DNA from: Prostheceraeus crozeri
Lineage: Eukaryota > Platyhelminthes > Polycladida > Euryleptidae
Direction: 5' to 3'
Length of the DNA: 64,000 bases
NCBI GenBank assembly: GCA_907163375.1
Contig: CAJQUW010008738.1
Span: 165,001 to 229,000 of the forward strand
The position numbers and the translations under genes were made by a program. Each line of letters starts with the position of its first letter. Positions within the stretch are counted from its first letter, which is position 1. Of this stretch, positions 11,680 through 21,689 are shown piece after piece. A model generated the notes under the pieces. The model made no database searches. It was given only the letters and a program-made list of their open reading frames with translations, and was not told where the DNA came from.

Positions 11680-11975
11680 CGAGGATAATGGATGGGAGTT
11701 ATTGCAAAGTAATGTTAAGTCCGATATCGATGAAGCCAATCTTCGTCTTCGTGAAGCAATAGCAATCCAACAACAGCAGTCAAACATCAACTCCAAATGT
11801 GAAATGGACTACCTGAAAGAATTTCTGCTCCTCTAATTTGCATTTGAATTTTTGCGCAAGATTTGTTTGTCAATGATAATATAACTAAGATCTGTCACAC
11901 TAATATTTAAGTTCCCTGAAGATATATTCGTGAAGAAGACGGAAATTAATTGGAAATAATTTATTATGCTAACAT
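11680..11975 (+). pseudogene. Penelope-like element C-terminal tail and 3' UTR
   Basis: From about 11690 a plus-strand frame reads WELLQSNVKSDID, LRLREAIAIQQ, INSKCEMDYLKEFLLL and stops at 11837. This resembles the conserved tail following the GIY-YIG endonuclease of Penelope-like elements (REAIEI...LN...). The downstream sequence carries CTGAAGATATATTCGTGAAG and GACGGAAA near 11918-11944, similar to 3' motifs elsewhere in this window. The tail lies immediately beside the minus-strand RT fragment, so the two together look like one insertion whose 5' part is inverted. Confidence 0.45.
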
Positions 11976-12447
11976 AAGTTTATTTGACATTCCCTTACTT
12001 TTAAATTATTTATAATGCGCCAAGGCATTTTTTCACAATTCTGCTGGATTGCTTTTCCTGTTCAGTAGAGATCGATAAACTATTTTGTATTTCAAAACAA
12101 TGTTTTGCATTTTTGAAAATTATTGATTTTTTCTTAGCCCGTATTCAATATAAAACACTACTTCACATGTAGGTAGATAGCCCAATGACTTAATAGATGA
12201 TGTGGATTTGTTGATGTCATTTGCTATTGCTTTTAGAAGATAGCTAATTTATTTCAAAAGTCGAATGAGGTGACTTTTCGATTTCTGCGTTATAGCGATT
12301 TCTGGTCGCGATGATGAAGATAATCCACAACTCATTCAGCAAATAAAATGATCCACTACAATCATATTGACCACCATTATTATCTAACTAGACCATAGCA
12401 GCACATGTGGTCAAGATTTTTGGTGTCAAGTCAAAGTGGTCTTCGTG
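11976..12447. other. Intergenic, nothing recognised
   Basis: AT-rich spacer with no coding or repeat structure recognised. Confidence 0.4.
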
Positions 12448-12455
12448 CGATATGA

Positions 12456-15273
12456 CAGGGTGGCGGCCGAGCCCGGGAATCGCCTGGTAATTTTGTTGGG
12501 GCCCGGGAATCGCTCTTAAATTTTAACGAAATAGCCAATTATCCCTTAAATAGCCCGAGAATGCCATTTTTTATTATTTACCACTAAGTTCAATGAGCAG
12601 AATTTCTTGATTTCAACTGCTACTATACGCGCAGTTATTTTCCGTCTGTTGAATTAGTATGACTATTATTAAGCCCACTATTTCTATTAAATTTCTTCGA
12701 ATCTCAATTGATGAAACCTAGTAAATGTATATGTTTGTACAACATCTGGATGGAATATTCATGACTTCGTAAATGCTTCGTTTCCATATGACAGTTCCAA
12801 TTATACCTATGAGGTGATGGCATTGTGTCATTGATGAATTCAAAGGAGAAACCTCTCTCAATTTTACGACCGCTACGATTGTTGTAAAGCGAATTCACCC
12901 GAGGCGTTTCGTTTGCACAGACTGTCAAGGGTAGCATATTTTGTTTATATTGAAATCGCTAATGATGAAGTTTTGAAAATGAGTAACGATACATCTTATG
13001 TTGTTGTTGCATCTTATGAAAACAATTTGTGGTTATTCACATCGAAGTCGTGTGCATAATCGGGTTGACTATAATTCGTACATGCAAGTATAAACTCGTA
13101 ATCTATCGATAGGGGTCTACAAAAAATTGTTTTTCGTGTGTTTCTTAACGTGCTTACATGCAATTTCGTACCAGACTCGCAATGTAGCAAATTATGTAGC
13201 CTCTAGTGATATGTTGCCAAGATTGCGAAACGTGCTAATAAAAGTCACATCGAAATGATCTTTTATCGTCACGTCATCAATTTTTATGCGTTGTAGGATA
13301 TTTTGCAGGTACAAAGCTTTTTGAGCAATAAAAAGTCCGAGTAGGAATCGCACAATTTAGCACTTTTGCTTACTTACACACCTACATCCACACCAAGTTG
13401 GTGAAGATGTTAGTCCGAAATCATGCCAACAGAATTCTACCAACGCTGTTAGTGACAAAAAAAGTGTATGAGATTTTTCTTATTTCGAATAAAAGTCAAT
13501 GGCTAAGCTAAATGATGAGTTCGAAGCCTTGCAGTAAATGATGACAAGAAGGCCACCAACCTAATGTGGCTTATGTAAAGACCACTGCTTCCAAATGTCG
13601 GGGTCGCTAGTTTATGGAACACTCAGGAGCTTCTTCCAGCGGTAAAGATTTTATTCTCTGCTGCGATCACGACAATGCCAGAAAAGCGGGAAATATGTCA
13701 GTATTTATATATCAAATATACCATTCAAGAGTGCAGGATTACCTGATAGCCTAATGAAAATATGATGACATATTGCCGGTACTAAGCCTATTGTTTTTGA
13801 AAGTACCGTAATCAGAGCCATAAAAGTATTTTTATTAAACTTAATTAGGCCTACACATTTAATCACATTCATCTGCTTAACAATTTTTTAAAACAAGCAC
13901 AGGTGATAATGCCCTTACTCAGTGGCTTGTAACCGTGAACTATTTATGAGATCTGAATGAGTTTACCATGATTGAATGGCTCATTTTTCGTACTTGCTGA
14001 TGATCACAATATGTTAATTTTCATCAACTGATAAATTTCATTTTTGTAACATTTTTCCATATAATTTTTGCCTCGAGTCAATTTGCACCGCCATCGCTCT
14101 CTTTTGATTCAAGAAAGATCAAGACCTTGATTCTTCAGTTTTATATCTGATTTGCTGGAAACATCAGATACGAATTTTGTGACAGACGATTACCATGTGT
14201 CCATCGTTTCTACGTAAGCTGATATAAAGAGGATGATAAGGAGTACTTCTGGTGTTTACAGTTGTTGCTGTTGTTCTTTTACCCGGCTCCGTGCAGCGGA
14301 TAGGAAGCTTCGTATCAAGACAACACGAAGCGACAACCCTGTAAGCAAATAAATGCTTACTGCTGGCGAGGAGATTGTCATTCCGATACCACCGGGTGCT
14401 ACCATACCCAAGACAAAGCTGCTCACACAGTGAACAGCATTAACCGGGGGAGGCAACATCCCTAATGGTCTGTCACCACATACCTTACCTCCAAAGAGGG
14501 GCGGTGGCGGTCATCTCTGAGGGCACTTTGGAGAAGGTATAGCTAGATATGTCACAGGGGAGGCAGCTGAAAGAGCTTTGTTGCATATCCAAACAGTTAA
14601 GCTACGGCAGTCAAGACCCCGCGCAACATCAACTTAGCATAGCCACTGAGGAAAGGCAATGAGAATAAGACATAAAACTGCCGACACACAGGTGAAAGTC
14701 GGTCTTATTCTATTCAGTCCTGGGAACCGCACGCGTCGCGTTTACGGTCTTAGTCCAGTGTGTCAGTTTCCTGGCTTCTCTTGTCGATATTTCTTGATAA
14801 CTTGGTGTCATCGTGCCATTGCATTAACATGCACATTTTGATATCATGGTTGTTGCTTGTCATTTGTTACTTCAACTTGACATGTTTGAACATTTCAGTC
14901 TGATAAATCAGCTTTATACAACTTATAGAATTTTATGAATTAGATGATTAAAATGAAGAATTTTTGATCTTTGGAAAGTTCAGGAAATTAGCTTTCATGT
15001 CTAGCAGTTCAATGGGTATAGGTCATTGAGGAAAAGTACATGCTTATAAACTTAAGAACCAGCGCTTACAGATTTCAGAAATTTTGATAACTGATTGCGG
15101 TGAAGTCAGATATCGTTCACTATCTAAAGCGCGAAAATTTAGTGGTGCAGGAGTGTCCAGATAAATTTTCAGCAGTGTTATTGGAATGACATATCTGGTC
15201 AATATGAAAAATAGTGTGGAAATTCGGTAAAATAGCCCGGGAATTTGAAGCTTGAAATTTGGCCACCACCCTG
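12456..15273 (+). mobile_element. TIR element, CAGGGTGGYGGCC family, 2.8 kb copy
   Basis: The left end is CAGGGTGGCGGCC and the complement of the right end is CAGGGTGGTGGCC (12 of 13 identical). The flanks TATGA (12451-12455 and 15274-15278) form a perfect 5-bp target duplication. CCCGGGAAT-type blocks recur near both ends (12476, 12502, 15236). Its right half is collinear with the inverted 2294-3485 element. It also has 1.4 kb at the left that the shorter copy lacks, and a GC-richer block at 14230-14860. No transposase motif was recognised, so it is probably non-autonomous or heavily decayed. hAT-related affiliation is inferred from ends and duplication size. Confidence 0.6.
14230..14860. 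other. GC-richer island of unknown origin inside the 12456-15273 element
   Basis: About 600 bases are distinctly richer in G+C than the surroundings, with several CGC and GGGG blocks. No frame longer than about 67 codons is open and none shows a domain. It may be a nested insertion or the remains of the element's coding part. The shorter related copy at 2294-3485 has only a weakly similar GC-richer segment at about 2770-2900. Confidence 0.3.
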
Positions 15274-15278
15274 TATGA

Positions 15279-15640
15279 TCTCCAAAGTGGTACCGATGAA
15301 GTTGTCCAAGGGAAAGCCTAAAAATGAAATTTAGTAGGCCTATCAGAATCTATTTCAGCAACATCTAAAGCCTAGGTTTCTGTCAAAATTGTAGCCGAAA
15401 CCCAATAGACTGATAGTTTGAAAGTATGCCTTTTTGGGCCTACTTCCATGAACTGTCAAAGACTATTGACTTTCTGGCATTAATAGGTAGAAACGTTGTC
15501 TTTATGCATTGCTAAAAGCGATTCCGTCATTTAAATTCATGTTTGTGGCTTACCATTGGACAGCTTTTTCAAAACTAATCTTCACGATCAATTTGTAAAG
15601 AGATCATTTTCACCAGGATCAGATTTCTCATTAATATATA
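15279..15640. other. Short spacer between two transposons
   Basis: No gene recognised; one TAGGCCTA palindrome at 15335-15342. Confidence 0.4.
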
Positions 15641-15642
15641 TA

Positions 15643-17439
15643 CAGGGTGGGCCAGAAGTCCCCTGCACTTTTTGAAAATGGAAAAGACATCAAGTTATAC
15701 TTAATGAGTGTCTCTAACGGCTCATAATTCAATTTGTTATTGAAATTATCATCTAAATTAAAGTTTAAGAGTTGCTTTACGACTAGATTATACACATTTA
15801 TAATGATGTATATACGCCCCATTTATCTTCTAAATTTCCGAAAATAAATACAAAAACAGTAAGTATTTGGAAAAAGGATTTTCTTATTTATCAAAAGGGT
15901 CAACTTGGTTACCTTGGTGATCTATGCACAACTGCATTCGACGGAAAGTACGGTCATGAATTCTTTTCAGAGTCTCTTTATCAAAACTTTCAAACAAGTT
16001 CTTTATGACACATTTCAAATCATCAACATATTCACATTTCATTGAAATAACCTGTCGCTTCAATATTCCCCATAAAGCGTTGTCACAGGAAGACAGGTCG
16101 GGACTGCGTGCAGGCCAGGCAATCGGACCGAACTTACCAACCCATCTGTCTGGGAAAACGGTATTGAGATAGTCCCTCGTGGCATGGGCGGTATGGGAAG
16201 GGGCACCGTCTTGTTGGAAATTAGCGGAATACAAGAGTCCAAGTCTCTGCAATTCTGGTATGAAATGCGTTCGTAACAATTCAATATAGCGTGCAGAAGT
16301 TATTGCTCCTTCCATGAAAAATTGTCCAATTAAGTGATCACTACTCATTGCCGCCCATACCACTTGGAGGATGCTGATGAACTTGTTCCCAAAAGAAAGG
16401 ATTTGCTTTGCTCCAGAAAACCGAGTTGACATTACGCCCGTCACCGTAAAATGCACATTCATCAGAAAAAAAGCAGGTTCCTCCTGCGGCCAATCGGATA
16501 TCTGACTAGAATGTCGCGACAACATTTGACTCTGAGATCACGATCATCATCCGAAAGATACTGAACCTTCACGGATTTGAAAGGTCTGTAATTCAAATCG
16601 GACTTAAATATTCTTCGAAGCGTTGTTCTGGGAATATTCAATTCTTCAGACCGTCTTCTGGAACTTAGCGTAGGGTTGGCTTCCACCGAGGCCTCGACAT
16701 TTGTAGCATAATCACCTCGCTCGCTGGGACGACCAATTCTTGCACTGTCATTAATACTTCCTGTTTCAAAAAGTTTATTCATCCATTTTCGAATCTGTTC
16801 TCCTCTCGGGGGTTCCACGTCATAACACCTTCGTAACTTGTCCTTTACTTCCCGCATTGCTTTATTTGAACGATCGGATTCGTATAACCATGCCGCTGCT
16901 TGAATACGAAAAGGTATACTGTAAGGTGACGAGTCAGTCATCATAGGATTCAACAGAGCGAACTCCAGTTTACTTCAAAATGATATTTATTCAATAATCA
17001 CAATGCAGTGCGATAAAAATTCAAATCTCTTTGAAATTAAGCGATTAATGATGACATGAAATCAACCCAATCATTGTCAAATTTCCAGGTTGAGATATCG
17101 GATAATCAAATTCTTTGAAACGGAATTTTCAAATTAGGAAGTAGAGATATCGAACAATCAGTTTCTTTAAAAACTGAAAGGAACAGAAGATCAGAAGATC
17201 GGATCTCTATGAAGAGAAGAGAAGATTGGATCTTTATTGATTACACATTACACTAAACGATAATGAGGTTAATTAATGAGATTATCAGATGGAAAGTATG
17301 CCTAAAATGCTCTCATCACATGTATTTGACCTCCTATACATATGTTAATCAAACTTAAGCATTTCTACACCGATTTTTACTATATAAGTTAAGGAATAAT
17401 TCACATTTTAAAAAGTGCAGGGGACTTCTGGCCCTCGCC
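15643..17439 (-). mobile_element. Tc1/mariner-superfamily element, DD41D type, 1.8 kb
   Basis: The two ends share GGCCAGAAGTCCCCTGCACT plus TTTT as inverted repeats (left copy at 15650-15673, right copy at 17409-17432). The outer 11 bases are less well conserved. The left end begins TA-CAGGGTGGGCC, consistent with the TA target of this superfamily. The interior is filled by a minus-strand transposase pseudogene. TIR identity is high internally, so the copy is not very old despite its frameshifts. Confidence 0.8.
15884..16944 (-). pseudogene. DD41D mariner-type transposase, frameshifted
   Basis: The first ATG is at 16944. The N-terminal third is a helix-turn-helix DNA-binding region of the type common in arthropod Tc3/mariner-like proteins (IRKWMNKLFETGS, ARIGRPS, LNIPRTTLRRI). 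The catalytic part follows: FSDEC with the first Asp, QQDGAPSHTA with the second, and SPDLSSCD with the third, 41 residues after the second, hence DD41D. Full length would be about 350 residues. Two frameshifts break it: one at the run of seven A at 16464-16470 and one near 16365. The frames otherwise lack stops, so the gene died recently or the homopolymer shift is an assembly error. In a living copy it would cut and paste the element at TA sites. Confidence 0.8.
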
Positions 17440-17444
17440 AATAT

Positions 17445-17940
17445 TGGGTTTCCCGATAGACATGATGCTTTGCCTTCTCCAATTTTTACAATGAAATTCT
17501 ACGCGATTCTTGATAGAGGCGCGGTATCTAAATATATTAAGGGAAGCGGAACCCAATTGTTCCTGGATTCGCTTTATGTCAGAGAGGCCACTACGTCAAC
17601 AGTAGCAGATGGCTGACGTTCAGACAAGACTGCGATCAAATGATGAGCGTTCACCAATGAGTGCAGAGTAATGCCTCTGACTCGAACACCCAGATTCGGT
17701 AGAATTCCATAATTTGTTTTTACGTGATTGATGTGACACTATGTTTAGTATTGCAGATGAGATCATAACCACGCCTTTCGTCCTTATGTCCGATAAAATC
17801 GTGAACATGTTTGTCCGAAGGACATCGGAATGCATCGATATTAAAAGTTGAACATTTTTCGATTGGTAAAGTTTTGCTATATCCTTTATTTTTAAACATT
17901 AAAATAAATGGGCTTTTTTAACTCATAATATATATATATA
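17445..17940. other. Intergenic, nothing recognised
   Basis: AT-rich spacer between the mariner element and the paired hairpins; it ends in a short TA repeat followed by GATA repeats (about 17930-17950). Confidence 0.4.
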
Positions 17941-17947
17941 GATAGAT

Positions 17948-18127
17948 AGATAAATTAAAAAAATCAACGTAGTCTCAAGATAGAAATTGTTTATTCACGA
18001 ATTTTCGTCTAAGACTTCATCAGGTGAACGAAGTACATTTACTTCGTTCACCTGATGAAGTCTTAGACGAAAATTCGTGAATAAACAATTTCTATCTTGA
18101 GACTACGTTGATTTTTTTAATTTATCT
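17948..18127. repeat. Perfect inverted repeat (hairpin 2), 88-bp arms, 4-nt loop
   Basis: Positions 17948-18035 and 18040-18127 appear to be exact reverse complements around the loop CATT. Each arm contains CCTGATGAAGTCTTAGACGA followed by AAATTCG, close to the CUGAUGA...GAAA core of hammerhead ribozymes and to motifs at Penelope-like 3' ends. Perfect arms imply a young structure or gene conversion between the arms. It is bordered by a TA/GATA microsatellite on the left and, after about 35 bases, by an AT microsatellite and another hairpin on the right. Confidence 0.8.
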
Positions 18128-18187
18128 TTATTATTAAGTCTCATGGCGATTACTTATGATCATATATATATATATATATATATATAT

Positions 18188-18373
18188 AAGGATAAATCCA
18201 AAAACGTGGAAAGTCAAGGAAAGGACTAAGTGTATGTCCGACCGATTTCACTTGTAAACCAAGCTTCTCAAGGGCGTTCAATTTAACCCATGAGAAGCTT
18301 GGTTTGCAAGTGAAATCGGACGGGCATACCCTTAAGTCTTTTCCTTGACTTTCCACGTTTTTGGATTTATCTT
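18188..18373. repeat. Inverted repeat (hairpin 3), about 83-bp arms, 20-nt loop
   Basis: Left arm 18188-18270 and right arm 18291-18373 are reverse complements with a handful of mismatches. Both carry GTGGAAAGTCAAGGAAA and AAGTGAAATCGG or their complements. It directly follows an AT microsatellite (18163-18187) and starts only 60 bp from the end of hairpin 2. It lacks the GACGAAA motif of the other hairpins, so it may be a different foldback family sharing the same insertion preference. Confidence 0.7.
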
Positions 18374-18399
18374 TATCATTTGCCATTTTTGTTATACTT

Positions 18400-19595
18400 T
18401 TTTATGCTTTATATATATATCTGTTGGAAAATGTGCCCTGCAACAATTTTTCTTGGGGTGGAGGGGAGAAAGATCTTCTCGTGGGCTACGTGCTAAAATT
18501 AACTCAAAATAATTTCAGTAAATTCACGTAAACTTTCAAAAATGCTTGAAGATCTATTCCTGGGTGATGGCTAGATCAGGCTGCCCCCCCCCCTCTTGAA
18601 GACGCTAGTGATGCGCCTTTATACCAGTAGGTTTTTAAATGGCACCTACTGGCACCAGGATGACTTGCAATTTATGACAGCCGGAAATTTCCTTCACTTA
18701 AAATCATTTTTAGTGCAAACACAGTTTAGTGACGGCAACCCGTTAAAACAGTGCATATGTTTTCACTAATTTGGACCCACCAATTCCAGGAAATATGAAA
18801 TATATATATATAGGAAGCCTGAAATAACAACTTCAGGGCATTTCCCAAAGGCAGTCAAGATCTCATGACTGTGCGAGATCAGGAGGTGTCACTGACAGCT
18901 AACTCAAGAAAGAAATGAGTTTGAAAATGCCCAGCCATGTTTTATGGCCAACTGCATATTCGAAAAATTATGCCAAACTTTGACTGTTTCTAGGTTACAT
19001 ATCTAGAATTACCAGCGAAATAAATAACTAGCGAATTCGAACAGCTCCTGATCATACACTGGGGGAATTCTTTTACATTCATCCAAAAATCATGAACTTA
19101 GATAAGCTTCTATAAACATCGCGAAGTATTTTATATTTTTATTTCCTCTGAAGCAAGTAATAAATTCGGAGTTACCCTAGTAACTTTGTGCATCGAACAT
19201 GTGACAGGGAATTTCAAATGTGTACATTGTAAGCCGTAGTACGATGCATTCCATGTAGGCCTACGTTATAGCGAGATTATACTATAGGGGTGACAGGTGT
19301 GATATGGCAGATGGGTCCTCCTGAAAAAACTTTGATGTCAGGTAGTGAGAATATCGCGATGCCTGCTCCAGTCGTTTATTTATCAGGCAAGGATGAAGAA
19401 AGATTGCCGAGAATCGCATTTTTCGTAGTTTGGTATAATATTTTTCTAAGAGATTAGACGAGAAGAGAAAAAGAGACAAGAAATTTACACATGTTTACGG
19501 ATTCATCATTCAGACGAAAAGAACACTTACGAATGATGCTTCAAATATAAGGTCTTGTTATCAGCTTTCGTCATTATGATCATTTCCGGTAATGA
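18400..19595. other. Intergenic, nothing recognised
   Basis: No exon or transposon end recognised. A run of nine C (about 18586-18594), a short TA repeat near 18800 and TAGGCCTA at 19256-19263 are the only landmarks. Confidence 0.4.
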
Positions 19596-19603
19596 TACTA
19601 ACG

Positions 19604-21680
19604 CAGTGTTTCCGCGCTCCTGGAAACTCATGGAATTTCGAAAGCGGTTTTCCAGTCCTCTGGAAACTCCTGGAATTTTTATTTTTTACCTTACCTCCTG
19701 GTAACTCCTGGAATTTTGATTACGGTAGACAAATGAGGGCATCTCCACTTGATAACTAGAAATTTTTGATGATATATTTCAATTCGTACAAAGTAGTAAT
19801 GAATTCATTAACATTCTTTTTGCCTTGTGGCATCAGAATTTTCCACCTGCCCATCATAATGGCATTGTCAAGGTCATTTGCTGCAGGAAATTTCATTAGC
19901 GCTCTTATCATTGCAGTCCGTAGTCTATCAAAGAAACAAGTTTTGCATTGGAGAACATATTGAATACCGGCAGATATGGATTTGAAATGAATCTGCATCG
20001 TATATAATATCGTATTCACTTTTTCTTGCATTTGGGGCTGTGCGCTAGCCGCACCTGCGCGTACCGGTACCGAAAATTTTGAAAAGTAACCCTGAAGCGC
20101 TTATTAAAGTATAGACGAAATATGTCTTGTTTCGCGTTTGGTAGTCACTTAAAATATCAAAATTTTGTAGGCAGGGTCTCTATCCTTCATATTAAACATA
20201 TATAGGTCTATTTTTTATAATTTACTGCAAATTTTATAGAAGATTGGGAAAATTCTAAAAGTGTTCAAGAATTTGAAACAGACTTGCAGAGTCATTCTTT
20301 AATTCTATTTTACCAACATAGACTGTCATTATACTTGTGCGACGCGTGTATATGATAGTTCTAATAGAATTCATTGAAACTAGATGAAAATAGAAAAGGT
20401 GGATATGCAACAAAAAATGATTAAAAGAATAACAATGTCTGAATAGCTAAGTCATTGGCGGACGAAACGTTCGGTTTTTAAGTGATTCATTGAATGATAT
20501 GCAGCAAAGGAAGAATATATTTTTGATTCTTTTTCAAAATAGCTGAACACCTCAAGAAATGTAGACCGGTTCGAAGCAATTTCACATTATTTGCAAGTTA
20601 CTATGCGGAAGGTCAAGATTCGACATTATGATCGGCTTCAAGCAGCCAAGAAAAAAATCTTTCGGGCGTTTCCTTGGCCTCTGGATTGCCAAGATGGCCT
20701 ATATCCTGGCAAGAGGAGTAGCAGCAGGGTTTCAAAATTCTGAGGTCGCGGGAATCGGGATTCCGTGGCCTGCGATGATTTATCATGAACTTGAATAGCC
20801 GAATTTCCGTCACCTTCACATTTTCCCTCAATATTAGGAAATACGTTATTTATTTTATGACACAATCGTGATTTTCAAAAGGTTTCATTTTCATGATGCG
20901 GAAATTTACTGTAAATTGACTTGATATTTCAAGTTTGATTGTCGTGAAGCTTAAATTGAATTGATAAATACAATTGAGCAATGTTCTCCTGGTTGGTTAA
21001 TTATAATTGAAGCTTCACAAGCATCAATTTAATCGAAATTCGCACATTTCGGTGCACCGGCCCGAGAGCTGGCGCAAGCAAAAGAATCGGTGCACCGCGC
21101 ACAGCCCTAATTTTCAGGAAAAAATTTCTGAAGATTATTAAGTACAACACGACTGACGACATACAACATCTACTCAGTGATATGAGTGTTAGATTTCTTA
21201 AGTATTTATTTGTTCTGTAACTGCTTCTTTTATATCGCCGAAAATTATATTTTTAGAGGTACGCTGGAAGGACAAGTGAACAAATTAGAAGATTAATTGA
21301 ATAAATATGTCAAATCCTTTTTTATCAGATTATTTGTCTTGATTCATCTACTTAGTAATACAGAGGAGTTTCCAAATTATCAAAGGTGCGTTTGAACCAC
21401 ATTGAGACAACGTACTCCGAGTGCCTGAAATATATAAACTGTTACAAATTATAAGGACTGGTCAGATTCACTCGGGATTCGCATTAAGACTGAAGTAAAA
21501 ACGTGCGTTAGAGCTACTGTATAATCAGTTGCTCTTTCACTTGCATGTGTAATGCAAAGAACTTGTACTTTGTGTATCACGAATTATGTAAAATCCGTTT
21601 GGAAGTCCAATTGTATAAACCTCCTGGTAAGCTCCTGGAAACTCCTGGAAAAACGATCCTTGAAAACCGCGAAAACCCTG
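19604..21680. mobile_element. hAT-like TIR element with CTCCTGGAA subterminal repeats, 2.08 kb
   Basis: The left end CAGTGTTTCCGCG and the complement of the right end CAGGGTTTTCGCG match at 11 of 13 positions. The element is flanked by the perfect 6-bp direct repeat CTAACG (19598-19603 and 21681-21686). Several CTCCTGGAA units lie just inside each end (19615-19720 and 21615-21655), all on the plus strand at both ends. Internal minus-strand open frames (20031-19756 and 20865-20613) show no transposase motif. The former has a weak resemblance to retroelement gag proteins (QGKKNVNEFITTLYELK) and is not assigned. Superfamily inferred from ends and duplication. Confidence 0.6.
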
Positions 21681-21689
21681 CTAACGTCC

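Noticed and set aside
16060..16284. 74-codon minus frame inside the mariner transposase
   Set aside because: Out-of-frame shadow of the transposase.
19756..20031. Minus-strand 91-codon frame as a retrotransposon gag
   Set aside because: Only a short weak resemblance (QGKKNVNEFITTLYELK), and it lies within a TIR-defined hAT-like element; not enough to assign.
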